The notes under the pieces are model-generated. The model searched no databases, was not told where the DNA came from, and saw only the letters and a program-made list of their open reading frames with translations. A stretch of DNA of 32,500 nt from Glandiceps talaboti (Eukaryota > Hemichordata > Enteropneusta > Spengelidae). Positions within the stretch are counted from its first letter, which is position 1. Every line of letters begins with the position of its first letter. The DNA lies in NCBI RefSeq assembly GCF_964340395.1, contig NC_135569.1, positions 5,119,040 to 5,151,539 of the forward strand, written 5' to 3'. This document shows, piece by piece, positions 12,067 to 24,500 of this stretch. Made by a program: the position numbers and the translations under genes.

Positions 12067-15000
12067 ATGTATGTATGTTTGTATGTATGTATGTATGTAT
12101 GTATGTATGTATGTATGTATATGTAAATCCTTATACACACACACACACAAACACACACACACAATCTCAGTATATGTAAAATGTCTATGCTGGATTAAAG
12201 TGCTCAATACTCTGAGTATGCCAAACTTGGCACTTACAGTTACACATCACGGAGGTTCTCTTATATTACATCAAGATTCAAGAAGTAAGACACATAACTT
12301 ACAGTGAGATCTGCAACTGACTGAATTCCAAGTATACCAGTTCCTTGCGGTGTAATTGGTCCTAAAAAATGAAAAATTATAAAATTGTTATCATAACATG
12401 TATATCAGTATTTGGCACAAAATCTAATTATAATATCAAATTTCCCTCCTTTCTGAGAAATCTAAGTGATGCAATTAGATATTATTCCCATATATTTTTC
12501 TTTATTCTGCAGAGGATAATGCAAGTGACCCAAGAGACATTCACACAATATCACATAAACTCAATAAACGAACTCCCCCTCCCCCTAAACAAACCTTCAC
12601 ATGTGCGACAACGACATATGATGTAAACCATGATGAAAGTTATAGCAGTCGCACCACAACAACCGATGCAAAGTAAAAACATGATTGTAAACACATTCAA
12701 ATATTACCAGAAACCCAACACTGTATATCACATTAGAAGTACATTTTGATCAACTGATCAAAATCGCAGTAGTAAATACAGAACCTGTTCTCATGAAAGG
12801 GCGTGAAAGTTTTCGAAATTTGGTTAGAATTGCAAAAATAAAGTTCAGCAATTGCATTGACGCCAGACCCCCTCCCCTAAACAAACAAAGTTCATTTATT
12901 GAGCTTGTGGGACACTGTCACTTTGATTCAAGATAAGAAGTGATAAAAACCTTAGGTCATGATAATTGACACGACAAGTAGAGATTTGATAGAATTTAGT
13001 TGTAACTTACCCCATATTGTAGCATGGCAATGTAAATGTTCTGGAGTGTATTTTAGCAGCCTGTGTCTACCATTGTGGTCTTGTAATGAATACAAAGGCA
13101 TAGTTTGAAATCTTCGCCATCCTAACGAAATAATCAGTGGATCTCGTGTCTTTAGAATCCTATCATACCATCGGTGCTTCTTCAGTCGAACCTATGTTAG
13201 AAAAATTAGAAATCTAAGTAATTCAAATATCTTTTCTTTTTTTTAATTTTTGTACTGGGAATAGCTCCCAGTGATTTTCTTTTATGCAGACATAAATACA
13301 CAATCACACATAATTCTACAGAGTTCCAGTCAGATTTTGGGACTATGTGACAGGGTTGTGTTACACACTCAATGTCAAGTCACTGTGGAACTGTCAAGAC
13401 TTTCCCAGTCAGTCCACAGGCTATCCTGGAGTCACCCAGGCCTGGCAAACATAGCAACTGCGGGCTCCATGTGTGATGTGAGTAAGCCTCCCTGATTGTT
13501 TGAGTCATTACTCCAGGAGTCCCCCCAAAGTCGCACTCGTCTTGTGAGTGAGACACGGCTGAGTGATACAGCCTACCCATCTTGTATGTAGAACACTCAC
13601 CCTGGTTTTTAGGTCAGTCACAGAAAAATCCTGTTTCCAGTGGGATTCGAACTCCTGAATTCCTGACTGCTAATCCTGAGCACTAACCACTATGCTACAG
13701 GGAGCTGGTTAAGTGATTCAAATATCATTTCTACATACTACATGTAATGGCTGAACAATGAATATTCATGACTCCTAAGTGCCTATTACTGTCACTGAAA
13801 AGGTCATGAATATTCATTGTTCAACCACTGCATGGTCATGAATATTCATTGTTCAACCACTGCATAGTCATGAATATCCATTGTTCAACCACTGCATAGT
13901 CATGAATATTCGTTGTTCAACCACTGCATAGTCATGAATATTCATTGTTCAACCATTGTATAGGCATTTCCCCATGAGGCAATGTGAACCACAGCAAAGA
14001 TCCCTTAACTTCGACTTGATGTTTCTTTGAAATCAAGTGTAATGTATGTGATGTAAAACCATGAAACAGCTCTTGGGAACCCAAACATAATGAAAATGCC
14101 TTTATTTCTTGGAGTGGCATTCCCTTTTAAAGGTATGTGTGAAGGATAATAATTGTTTGGCACTTTGTAGAATACATTTAGTGTGAGAAAATATGAATAA
14201 CTTTCAAAGAATTTACATATTAATTATAAGATTATTATTTTTCAATATCTAATTACCTGAACAAAACCAATATTTTCTTCACTACTAAGTAGTCCGCCAA
14301 GAACAACTGGATAGGTAGGATCAAAATTATTGACAAACTCACACGGCATATCAGCTACCTGAAATAATCAAATATTAACAAATGATAAACAGCAGGAAAC
14401 ACTGCAAACATGAATGCAAATATCCCCGAGTACCCACATTGGAATTTATTCATCATGTGGTTCTGTAATTATTGCTCTGGTAATTGAGCCTTTCGTTTAC
14501 TAAGATAGACACAAACTAAAACTATTGTCGCAATATGTTGATAAACAGTGATAAGCCATCGAATGGACTTTCGTCGCAGTAGGGAGTTAAAGTTCCATAA
14601 ACTTGCAGTGCTGTTTTGGGACTTCCAATGTTTACACTATGTTGATCACCGGGTGATTAGAATCGTTCAACAGACAAACTGCTATCACCCACTTGTGTAA
14701 TATACCACATAGAAGACCAATGATTTAGTCTGTGTCTCTTAGAAAACCAAAGGCACTAGGCTTGATTACCAGTGTTGTATTACATATGTTTACGGCAAAT
14801 TTCAATAAAAATGATACTGTGACTAACTCTTGAATTCACAATACATATCGTTGTGTGAAAACAACTGTCTTTGGATTCTGACGTCATAAACATTGCTACC
14901 CATAACATCAGAAAATGAGAGTAGTGATCCAAAATGTTTGAAACAGGTAAAACTAGTGTTGTGTTCTATACAATGCATACAGTCATTCTAATGGGTAACC

Positions 15001-15548
15001 TCTGACTGAGGTGTTCAGGCGGGTATTACTTACAGAATTGAAAAAAATACTGACTTTGTGTTCCTCACAAATCTATGTTTGGTAATCTTATTTATTTATA
15101 AATAAACAGCAATGCATCCATAAGATGGGTTTTCATGCAATTGCAAAATAAAATAATATTGTACATTACGATTACATGTGACAGATACAAAAAATTTTGC
15201 AACAATATGGAACTACCAAGAGGCTTGAGAGAATGCAGAAGTCATTAGATTGATGAAATATTTGCAACGATGGATGCCATATATCTGAAGGACCGGGAGT
15301 TGAGTGGACTTTGGGATGTGGAATTTGGTCCTTGTGTTGCATTGATGAACGGTATCATTAGTTGTTATGAGTTCAGGTTATGGAATGATGGTACTTTGTT
15401 TGTAACAAATTTTTTGACAAGTTTATTGAAGTTGTGGTTATGTCGTTAGTTTATAACTGACCTCCACTCTAATGTACATTCCTGGTCTATAGCCTTCATA
15501 AAGAACTCGGACATCATCCTCCATCTCTTCAAATTCCGCTCGGTTCAT
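5175..15548 (-). CDS. BMS1: BMS1 C-terminal module: RNA-binding/GAP-like BMS1-TSR1 domain
   Basis: These last ten exons encode about residues 922-1339. Conserved blocks in order are [164 protein letters not shown] and [19 protein letters not shown] lysine/glutamate-rich helix (residues about 1271-1339) ends [12 protein letters not shown] before the TGA at 5175-5177. The last exon's correct frame differs from the longest open frame at the locus, which runs into the intron. Confidence 0.94.
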
Positions 15549-18500
15549 CTAGATTTAAAAACAGGAATTATTATAAAATAAATATACTGATTTCAATAGC
15601 CAAAACAGAAAGCATTTGCCAGAAGATTATTTGCAACATATACCTTTATGATCAAAAAATGTTTTTGCAAGTTTACCTTTACTGTACTACATTTACTGTA
15701 GAACATGGCATGATTGTTATGGAGGGAAGTTTCAAAGGCTGAATTAGTGTAAAGCAAAAATCTCTTCAATCACAACCCTACTGTTACAGTAGTATATTTA
15801 AGGCTTCTTGTCTAGCGAGTAAGCAACCCAAACTTGCCAAATGATCACGTTGATTATTATATATATTTAATTCAATACATTAATATCTTTTAATATCAAT
15901 TTTCTAGGAGTGGTGCAATTGTGCATGTTATTACTAATATCTTCATTCATAATATTCAAATTAAAATAACAAGATTGAATGAATACAGTTTCCTGTGACA
16001 TGTGGTGCACGTTACAGAGCTTTGTTGTTGTTAGACAGTGCTTCTAGATTTAAAAACAGTGCCTATGTAGACTTTCTACTGTAGTTAATTACATCCATCC
16101 ATGATGTAAATAATCAGACAGGTTTATTTGCAACAATAAATAATCATGTACTTGTTCAGCGGCATTATCAAAGTAAACTGTTATTCAACTTTGCCACTGA
16201 GTAGATTGTAATTTAAACATACATAGTTATTTATCAGAGTGGTCAATATGCAAATAAAGTTGATTATTATTAAAATTAATTACTATATAATATTATTTAA
16301 TTATTATCTACCTGTGCTTGGTTATCTAACTGCTGTTTCCATTCATCATAATAAGAAGTGCCGCCATCTTTATCATCATATTCTGCATCAAATGCTAGTT
16401 TCAGTTTCCTTTTCTTCTCCAACCTTTTCTCTCTATCGCTCATCTCTATTTTTAGTGTCTTGTCTGTTTTGTCATCCTCCCTGTCAACATTGTCATCACT
16501 GTCATCAGAATCATAATTTTTGCCTTGATGTTTTTCACCTGTCTCCAAATCTTCAAAGTCACCGTACACTTCATCTAGACAAAATTAAATGGAACCAAAC
16601 ATGGCAGAAATTACCCCAAATCTGGACAATATATTACTCTGGCAATTGAGCCTTCGGTTTACGAAGATAGGTGCAAACTAAATCTATTGTTCTTCAATGT
16701 GGTTGATTACACAAGTGGGTGATAGTGGTTCCTCTGTTGTGCAATTCTAATCACCCAGTGATCAAGATAGTGTAAACACTGGAAGTCCGAAAACAGCACT
16801 GCAAGTTTATGGAACTAGCTTTCAGAGACACCTACCTACTGAGACTATAATTAAACCAATGTCCATTCAATACCTAATCACTGTCATATCAACATGTATC
16901 AACAATAGTTTAAGTTTGTGTCTATCTTAGCAAACAGAAGGCTGAATTACAAGGGTAATATTATTCATAGTTCCAAGAATCAATATGACAGTAAAATATA
17001 ATTACATTGGAATGGTATTTACAGATCCAAAGTAAGCAAATTTTAGCCTAAAAGTTCCAAATCGGTGTTTCTTGGCAATCAAGCAATATTTAGGTGATCA
17101 TGATGTGAAATCATGAAATGACTCTCCAGAACCCACAATACCTTTATTTCCTGGAGTGGTGTTCACCTTAAGTTCCACTATTCTGAAACATAGCAAAATT
17201 ATTCAAACAAAAAAGTTGTGCTCACCATCATCAGCTAGTAATTTCTCAGCATCCTCATTCTCATCCCATTTTCCAGTCACAAAACAATCGTTAATGTAAG
17301 ATTTCATCTACAGGAGAAAAAAGACAAACTATAACAATTGGGTTTGAGTATGTGCATATGTCTGCTTAAAAGAAACCACTGGGAGCAATTCCCAGTACTG
17401 CGAGGGCTGGTTTTGACATGATGCAGCAAAACTGCACCCACTTTCATTTTCATCGTAAGCTTAACACAATAATATTTAATAGTTTTTAAGCAGCCTTTTT
17501 TTTCATTTTACTTTTATTTTCAATCAATCTACTTTTTCTAATACACATATACAATGAATTTCACAATACTATTCAGCTTTCCTGTTTGATACAGCCACGC
17601 AGAAACCAATAAAAAACTGGACATGCGGCACTTTAAGACAGCACCATTGCTACATTTTGTCTAAGTGAAATGAACTACACATGCCACCATACAGACATCA
17701 AGTGAACACCGCAAAGGACATTTTACCCTCCCTTCATCAATTCACGTCAACGCAGTATGTTCGTATCTGCCTATACAATTGTATAGCAGATACGACCTTT
17801 CTGTACTGACGCGATGAAGTGTTTGATACTACGAAAAACATTGGCACCAGAATGTCTGCATGGAGTTGCAATACATTTAAATGGTTTATTTCATTTAGAC
17901 TAAATGTAGAAAACAATGTGATTCTGCTACTGATCTGAAGTGTGGCATATGCAGTGTCTTGTTGGTTTCTGCGTGGTTGTATCAAACAGAAAAGCTTTAT
18001 GGTAATGTGAAATTCACTGTACCTACAATTTCAATAGATTGAGGATTTTGAAGGTTATCTTTAAACGTCACCTATTTTGAACTTTTTTTTCTCGGGGAAA
18101 TGTTATCCTAACAAGTTTACCTTTTCCAAGTCCCACTTCATGGAATGATTGACAGGGAATTGAGAGCAATCTAATCCATTCAAGGAACTGGTACCGGATT
18201 GAGTGGATGTCTTCACAATTGTAAACAAACCACCAACATCTTCAGACTTGTTGGATTCTTCCTCTTCAGTGGATGTCACTGGTAATAAACAAAGTATTTG
18301 AAAGAAAACAATGCACTTTATGCTCTACATTTTGCCAAAGTATTTATTTTGGATTTTTAATTCTTAAGACAACTCTGCTATGTTTTCCTACTTGAAAAAA
18401 CACAATGTGAAACAGCATTGACCAAACCCATGTTTGTAACTGAATAAATTACAAAAAAGCTAAAGAATTTGTCATTGTATCTACACTAGCAAATATATGA

Positions 18501-21500
18501 AACATTTTTTAATGATTTGCAAATTTTTGAGTTACAAACAAGGATGTAATTAACAAGACATTTTAGTCACTACTTATTTTTGTGTCTTGTTTTCAAGTGA
18601 AATAAGTGAAAAGTAAGTCTTTCACAAAAATGTCCAGGTTTACATTACTTTCCCTGATAACAGTATTACTGTACTTACCTTGTCCATACACAATTTTCTT
18701 CAAGTTTTTACTGTCAGATTGTCTTTGTAGAAACGCTTCAGATGCTTTTTGGCTAAGGTTTTCCTTCCACCTTAAGTGACCTATAAAGAGTAGAGTTAAT
18801 ACTCATTACATAGTTACGATGGGCGAATGGTTAGCATGGCTGGCTTGGAATCTGCAGGTTGCAGGTTCAAGCACTGTTGCAGCTATTTGTTTCTGAATGG
18901 GTAAAGTCCTTGGGCAAGATGTGAACCAAAATTGTGCCTTAATCAACCAAGCTGTACAATTGGGGACCTGGTAGGATAGAGTTTGCAATGTGAAGGCTTT
19001 AATCCTATGCACTAATATTGGCTGCAATGGATTGTATGCTCCCTGGGAGTTGAGGAAGTATAAAGGGCCATTGTGCTGCCATTGATCCATACCAGGGGTA
19101 ATAATTGTAAGCGCCTTGAACTCTCAGGAGAAAAAGGCATACCATAAATGAGTCTAGTTCCTGACAGGGATTGTATTCCGTATGTACTTCATCACTATCC
19201 CAGTCTACTCAAGGCCCTGACAATCCGCATATATTTCTGTACTCCCTCCTACAGCATTCATATAAACATGATTATGTTGAAGTGCTTATTCATTAGTAAA
19301 CAAAAACACATAACGTATTTCATCCAGTCACAATCTAGCCATCTCACCTTTCCCAAGACTTGTATCTTCACCACTTTCATCACTCGACTTGTCAGTTTCC
19401 ATGGAAACATCTTCATCCCAATCGTCACTATCATCTTCAAATGTTACATGTTTTGTTTGTTCTCCTTTACTCTCTTTCTTGCCGTCTATTGTCTTGGATT
19501 GTTTCAACTTCTTGCTTTCTCTGTCAGGTTTTAACTTGTCAGTTTTATTTCTTTCTAAGTTTGAAATTTTCTTAGCTGGTGTTTGCTCCTCCTCAGAGTC
19601 ATTCTCATTGTCATCATCTGATTCTTCATCCTCCTCATCTATTTCCTCGGAAACATCACTGTCATTTTCATCTTTCTCCTCCTCCTCCTCCTCCTCCTCC
19701 TCATCATCATCATCATCTTCTTCATCTTCATCAGCATCATCACTATCATCACTTCCTACACCTGCTTCCATAACAACATCATCTTCCTTTCGAACATTTC
19801 CTTGTTTCTTCAGTTTTGTTTTTTCTTTAAAACTCTGGATCTTCTGTTTCTCTTTAGCAGCTTTGATTCCTGACTTTAAAAGGTCATCAGGGTCAAGGTC
19901 AAGGTCAAAGTCATCATCACTGCTAACAGACGTCACAGCTTCAACAGGCGAAGTCTAAAAATACAAAAGTTGACAAAATAGATAATTCAATACTCTCACA
20001 ATGAGTCAGATTTGAGTCCACCAGAATCTACAAGTCGCTACAAACACAATCAATCTGATGGTTTCTGAGTTGCCTCTTTAAAGTTAAACCTCATCTACAT
20101 TGCTACGGTACCTCTTTCTCAATGATAATGGCAACACTTTTTTCTAAGTTTTTGTGCTGGAAATTACTCCATGCAAATTTTTTATGCAGACACATACACA
20201 CACAATTCTACCAAAGTCCATTCTGGTTTTGGGACTACATGACAAGTTGCACGCTCGATATCATGTAGCTGTTGAACTGTCAAGGCTTTCCTTGTCAGTT
20301 CACAGTCTATCTAAGAGTCACCCTAGCCTGGCAAACATAGCAAATACAGGCTCTGTGTGAGTAATCGTCCCTGACTGTTCAAGTCATTACCCGAAGAGTC
20401 CCCCAAAAATTTTCACTCGTCTTGTGAGTGAGTGAGACTTAGCTGAGTGATGAGGCCTGAGTGGTATGGCCAACCGATCAAATCTGTAGAACACTCACCA
20501 TGGGTTTGGGTCAGTAACAGAAAATCCACCATTTCCAGTGCAGTTGGATTCTAACCTATGACCTACTGATGGCTAATCCTGGACTTAAATCACTATACCA
20601 CAGGAACATGGTATGATAACACATAGTACTTGTATATATAATAGCATTCTCATAAACTGATTATATCTCACCAGTTTCTTTGATATCTTGAGTTGTTTCT
20701 CCACTTTTTCCGACTCCTCAAGTCTGTTTGATTCTTCCTCTTCTTCTTCTTCATCATCATCATCATCATCTTCCTCCTCGTCAGTGTCTTCTTCCTAACA
20801 TTTGAGAATTTTGTGATGAGATTTGAACTCTGACCTTTAACCTTTCAAACATTGCCAACAAGAACTTTATCTGCAGTGCAGTGTTACCCATTGTTTTGCG
20901 CAGAGTTTGGGAAAACCCGGTAACAGAGGGCAGAAGTCTGGAAAACCTTGCATAGATTTGAATGAATTGTACTAAGATTGTGATGCGGATAAAGTTGGAA
21001 AACACTGGGGAGATTTTACCAACTTTAATAATACCATAAAAGGGAACACCATCCGAGGGAACATCACCTTAAAACCCTGTCTTGCTTATCACACTTCACA
21101 AAAGCTCTATGTCTGTATCTTTGTTGTTGATGTAATTTATCAATGAAAAACTTCATTCTATGAATGTGCATATTCCACACACACAGCGCCCTCTAGAGGC
21201 ATATCTTGCCTACCTCATCACCATCACTGTCACTCCCAGAATCTTCAGAGTATGCATCCTTGTTATCAAAGATAGCTTTCCTACGCACTCTGCCATCTTC
21301 TTCAATAACATCTTCCCAAGGCACTGTTGAGCTACTGTTTTGTGGAACCACAGATAAAGAAAGCATATTTTCAGAAATTATTTCTGGTAACATAAGTTAA
21401 ATTAGTATTTTTGCAAGTGAGATTAAAGTTAAGGGAACCTTACCTTTTAACTTGCTCAGAACTAACTGGATCTCACTAATTGTGACATTAATGGTATTAA

Positions 21501-24500
21501 TAAAGTTAAGGGAACATTACCCTTTAACTTGCTCAGAACTAATTGGGTCTCACTAATTGTGAGACTTTTAGTGGCATTAATAAAGTTAAGGGGACCTTAC
21601 CCTTTAACTTGGTCAGAACTAATAGGTTGTGACTCTTGAAAGAGGGAGAGTTTGCTGGCAGCCATCTTACTATCAATAGTCTGCTGGGTACTAATAATGT
21701 TTGTTACAAGCTCATGACTGGGTGTCTCTTCTTCCTGTACAAAATAAACATTGTAAATATTGGTACATGATTCATTTATTGCACATGTCATGTTAGTGTT
21801 CACTGGCTCTGTTGTATAATTAAGTATAAAGTAATGTTCATTGTAGCTTCAGAAAAACACAGATTAGAGCCACATCATTTATATCAGAAGCCACCACTAG
21901 AGGGTGTGATTCCATAGACAGGTCTATTGCTTTGTCCTCAAGTTATTTCTTTCAAAGCTCTCCTCTATATGTGCTTCTAACTAAATTACTCTGTACTAAG
22001 GATATAATTACTAAACAGGTCTAACACCTAACTGAGCCCCACATGAAACGAAAACCTTGAACATTGGTAACCTACTGCTCATTTCATATTAGTGTTCACT
22101 AGCTTTGTTTGCTACAGCCATGCAGAAACTAATAAAGAATTTACTGCACATTCTATGCTTGATTGATTGATTGATCGATTGATTGATTGATTGATTGATT
22201 GACTGACTGATAGATTGTACAAAATTGATCAAACTTACTTCAACATTTTCACTGTGTGCCTTCTTTCCAAGATCAATGTACACTACATCTTTATCATAAA
22301 TAATACCACCCACACCAGACATAGGGGCATAGATTAGTCTCTCTTTTTCATTCAACGCCCTCTTTTTATGCTTCTCTGGAAGTGCACACGGATCAGGAAG
22401 GAATGATACATCATGAACTGGAAAATCACCACATCCTAAGGAAAGTAAAGATAATCTCATTTCAGTGTATTGAGATTCCCATCAATAATCAGGATTACTT
22501 TTGAAATGATTTCTGATTTTTACTGTAACATTTATCTATCCCTAAAATCATATCTTTAGCTATCTTAAATAAACACTATCATTATATTTATTCATTACAT
22601 ATGTACTAATGATTACTTGCATCGATGCATGCACATTATAATGGTACTCACTCTTGACACTCTAGCTCACAAATGAAAACACTATTGTATACCTATATGC
22701 AAACGAGAGCATGAATCAGTCGAACACATGGTAATATTTTAATGGTAATATTAATAAACAAAAAATAACAGTGCTAACCTGCTATGTGGATATTACTGTG
22801 TGACTTCAATGGTGTACCACGTATATATCCATATAGTGCTACAATTCTGTCACTTTTAGGATTTTGACGTATTAGTTCGGGATCTGTCAAGTCCTCCATT
22901 CTGTATAAACAACAACAGATTTCAAAAATATAAAAAACTAATATTAAAGTACATTAATTTCATATGACAGAGAAGTTTATAGTTGCACATAGTTATGTGT
23001 GTCCCATACACATAGCATCAAGTCACATAATTCAAAGGCAACACACACGTTCCAAAGTGCACATCAGTAAGTGGAAAGGGTGGCCTACACGAAACTATAA
23101 ATATATGTTAAGTTTTTGTTCTTTTGCTTCTATTACATGTCATAATTTGTTATGAATTAAGAAAAGTATGGTGAAAGATCATCTGTGCAAAAGCTCACTC
23201 TAAGTTAATGGATTTAATTTCATATTTCACCGAAATTTACAATTAGCTCACCACATCTTTTGCCAGGTATCCACCATAGCTTTGTCAGTGTTTTCTGAAG
23301 TCACGACACATGCTTGACTTCAGACAATAATCCCAAATTCTTGGATGTTGGTAACGCCCCACCCCCCCCCACCCCCCCTCCATCACAGTTCACAGTTGGT
23401 TTTAAAGTCTGAATATGAATTGCTTCTTTAATCCTCACTTAAAAATTAACTGTGAACCAATTGTTGGATTTTTCTTGTGGCTACTTTGAAGGAAAAATGT
23501 CTAACATACCCACGTGTCTGGAAAACAAAGACATACATTTGACCTTCTGCACAGAAGATGTGACTGCACACACACGTTTCATAATGATTATCTCTGAATT
23601 TGTGTTCTTGAATATTACAGAGTTAATTAATTTAGTTGAAAATTGAGTTTTATGACTGTAATATTGCTTACTCTCCATCAATAACTCAAAACTGTCTTAC
23701 CTGTCAGCAAGCATATAGGGATGTGTAGATCGCCAGGTCAAAGGTCGGAACTTCATCACCGAAATAAACCTCCCTAAATTATGCAAATCGTTTCTATTGT
23801 AATCACCATGTACCAATCCTGAGATGTAAAACAACTTTGCACCTTGATAAATCTCTGTCCAAAATCTGTGCTTCATTTTCTTTTTGGTCTTTTTCAACAT
23901 TTTATTATTTTTAAACGTGTCCAAGTGTGTAAGAACACCCATGATTCTTGGGAAGCCATGCACTTGAACAATGTTGAGAAATTCAAATGTTTCCATTTCA
24001 AAACCGAAACTGGCATCGATAAGAAGTAGTATCTATTTTGGAAAAAAAAGATAAAAATAAAGAGAGATTATTGAAAGGAGAATTTCAGTCAGACTTATTT
24101 CTGCCGTTAGTACACTTGTATTAATTACCATAATCAACCTAAAGTTGCACCATCTGCAATAGGACCATGTTTTAAAACTGTTTTGTTAGATTTAATGTGA
24201 CTTAATCATAACATTGTACACCTTGAATCACCTGTAAGTAAACATACATGTGTAAAGTGAAAAATACACATAACATATGCAATATGTCCAATCAGATTGA
24301 TTTTTGCATCTGCACCCAAACATCAGTACACTGAATTGACAGTTGACTATTTATGGACGTGATAGAGAGTTTATACCTACCAGGTCAGCAACCTTGGCAA
24401 TGTCTATCATACAGTTAATATCATTGTTACATTCAAGAAAGGTAAGTCTTCGTTTTTTGCCTGGAAAAAGAGACAATGAACGTAAACTGGTAAAGTATAA

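Noticed and set aside
13640-13705. A tRNA gene
   Set aside because: The A and B boxes are present, but no cloverleaf with acceptor stem could be drawn, and a second ~450-bp copy shows that it is the head of a SINE.
19389-19958. Long serine-rich plus-strand open frames
   Set aside because: They are the reverse strand of the Asp/Glu-rich BMS1 exon 19348-19954; the antisense of GAT/GAG repeats reads as Ser or His runs.
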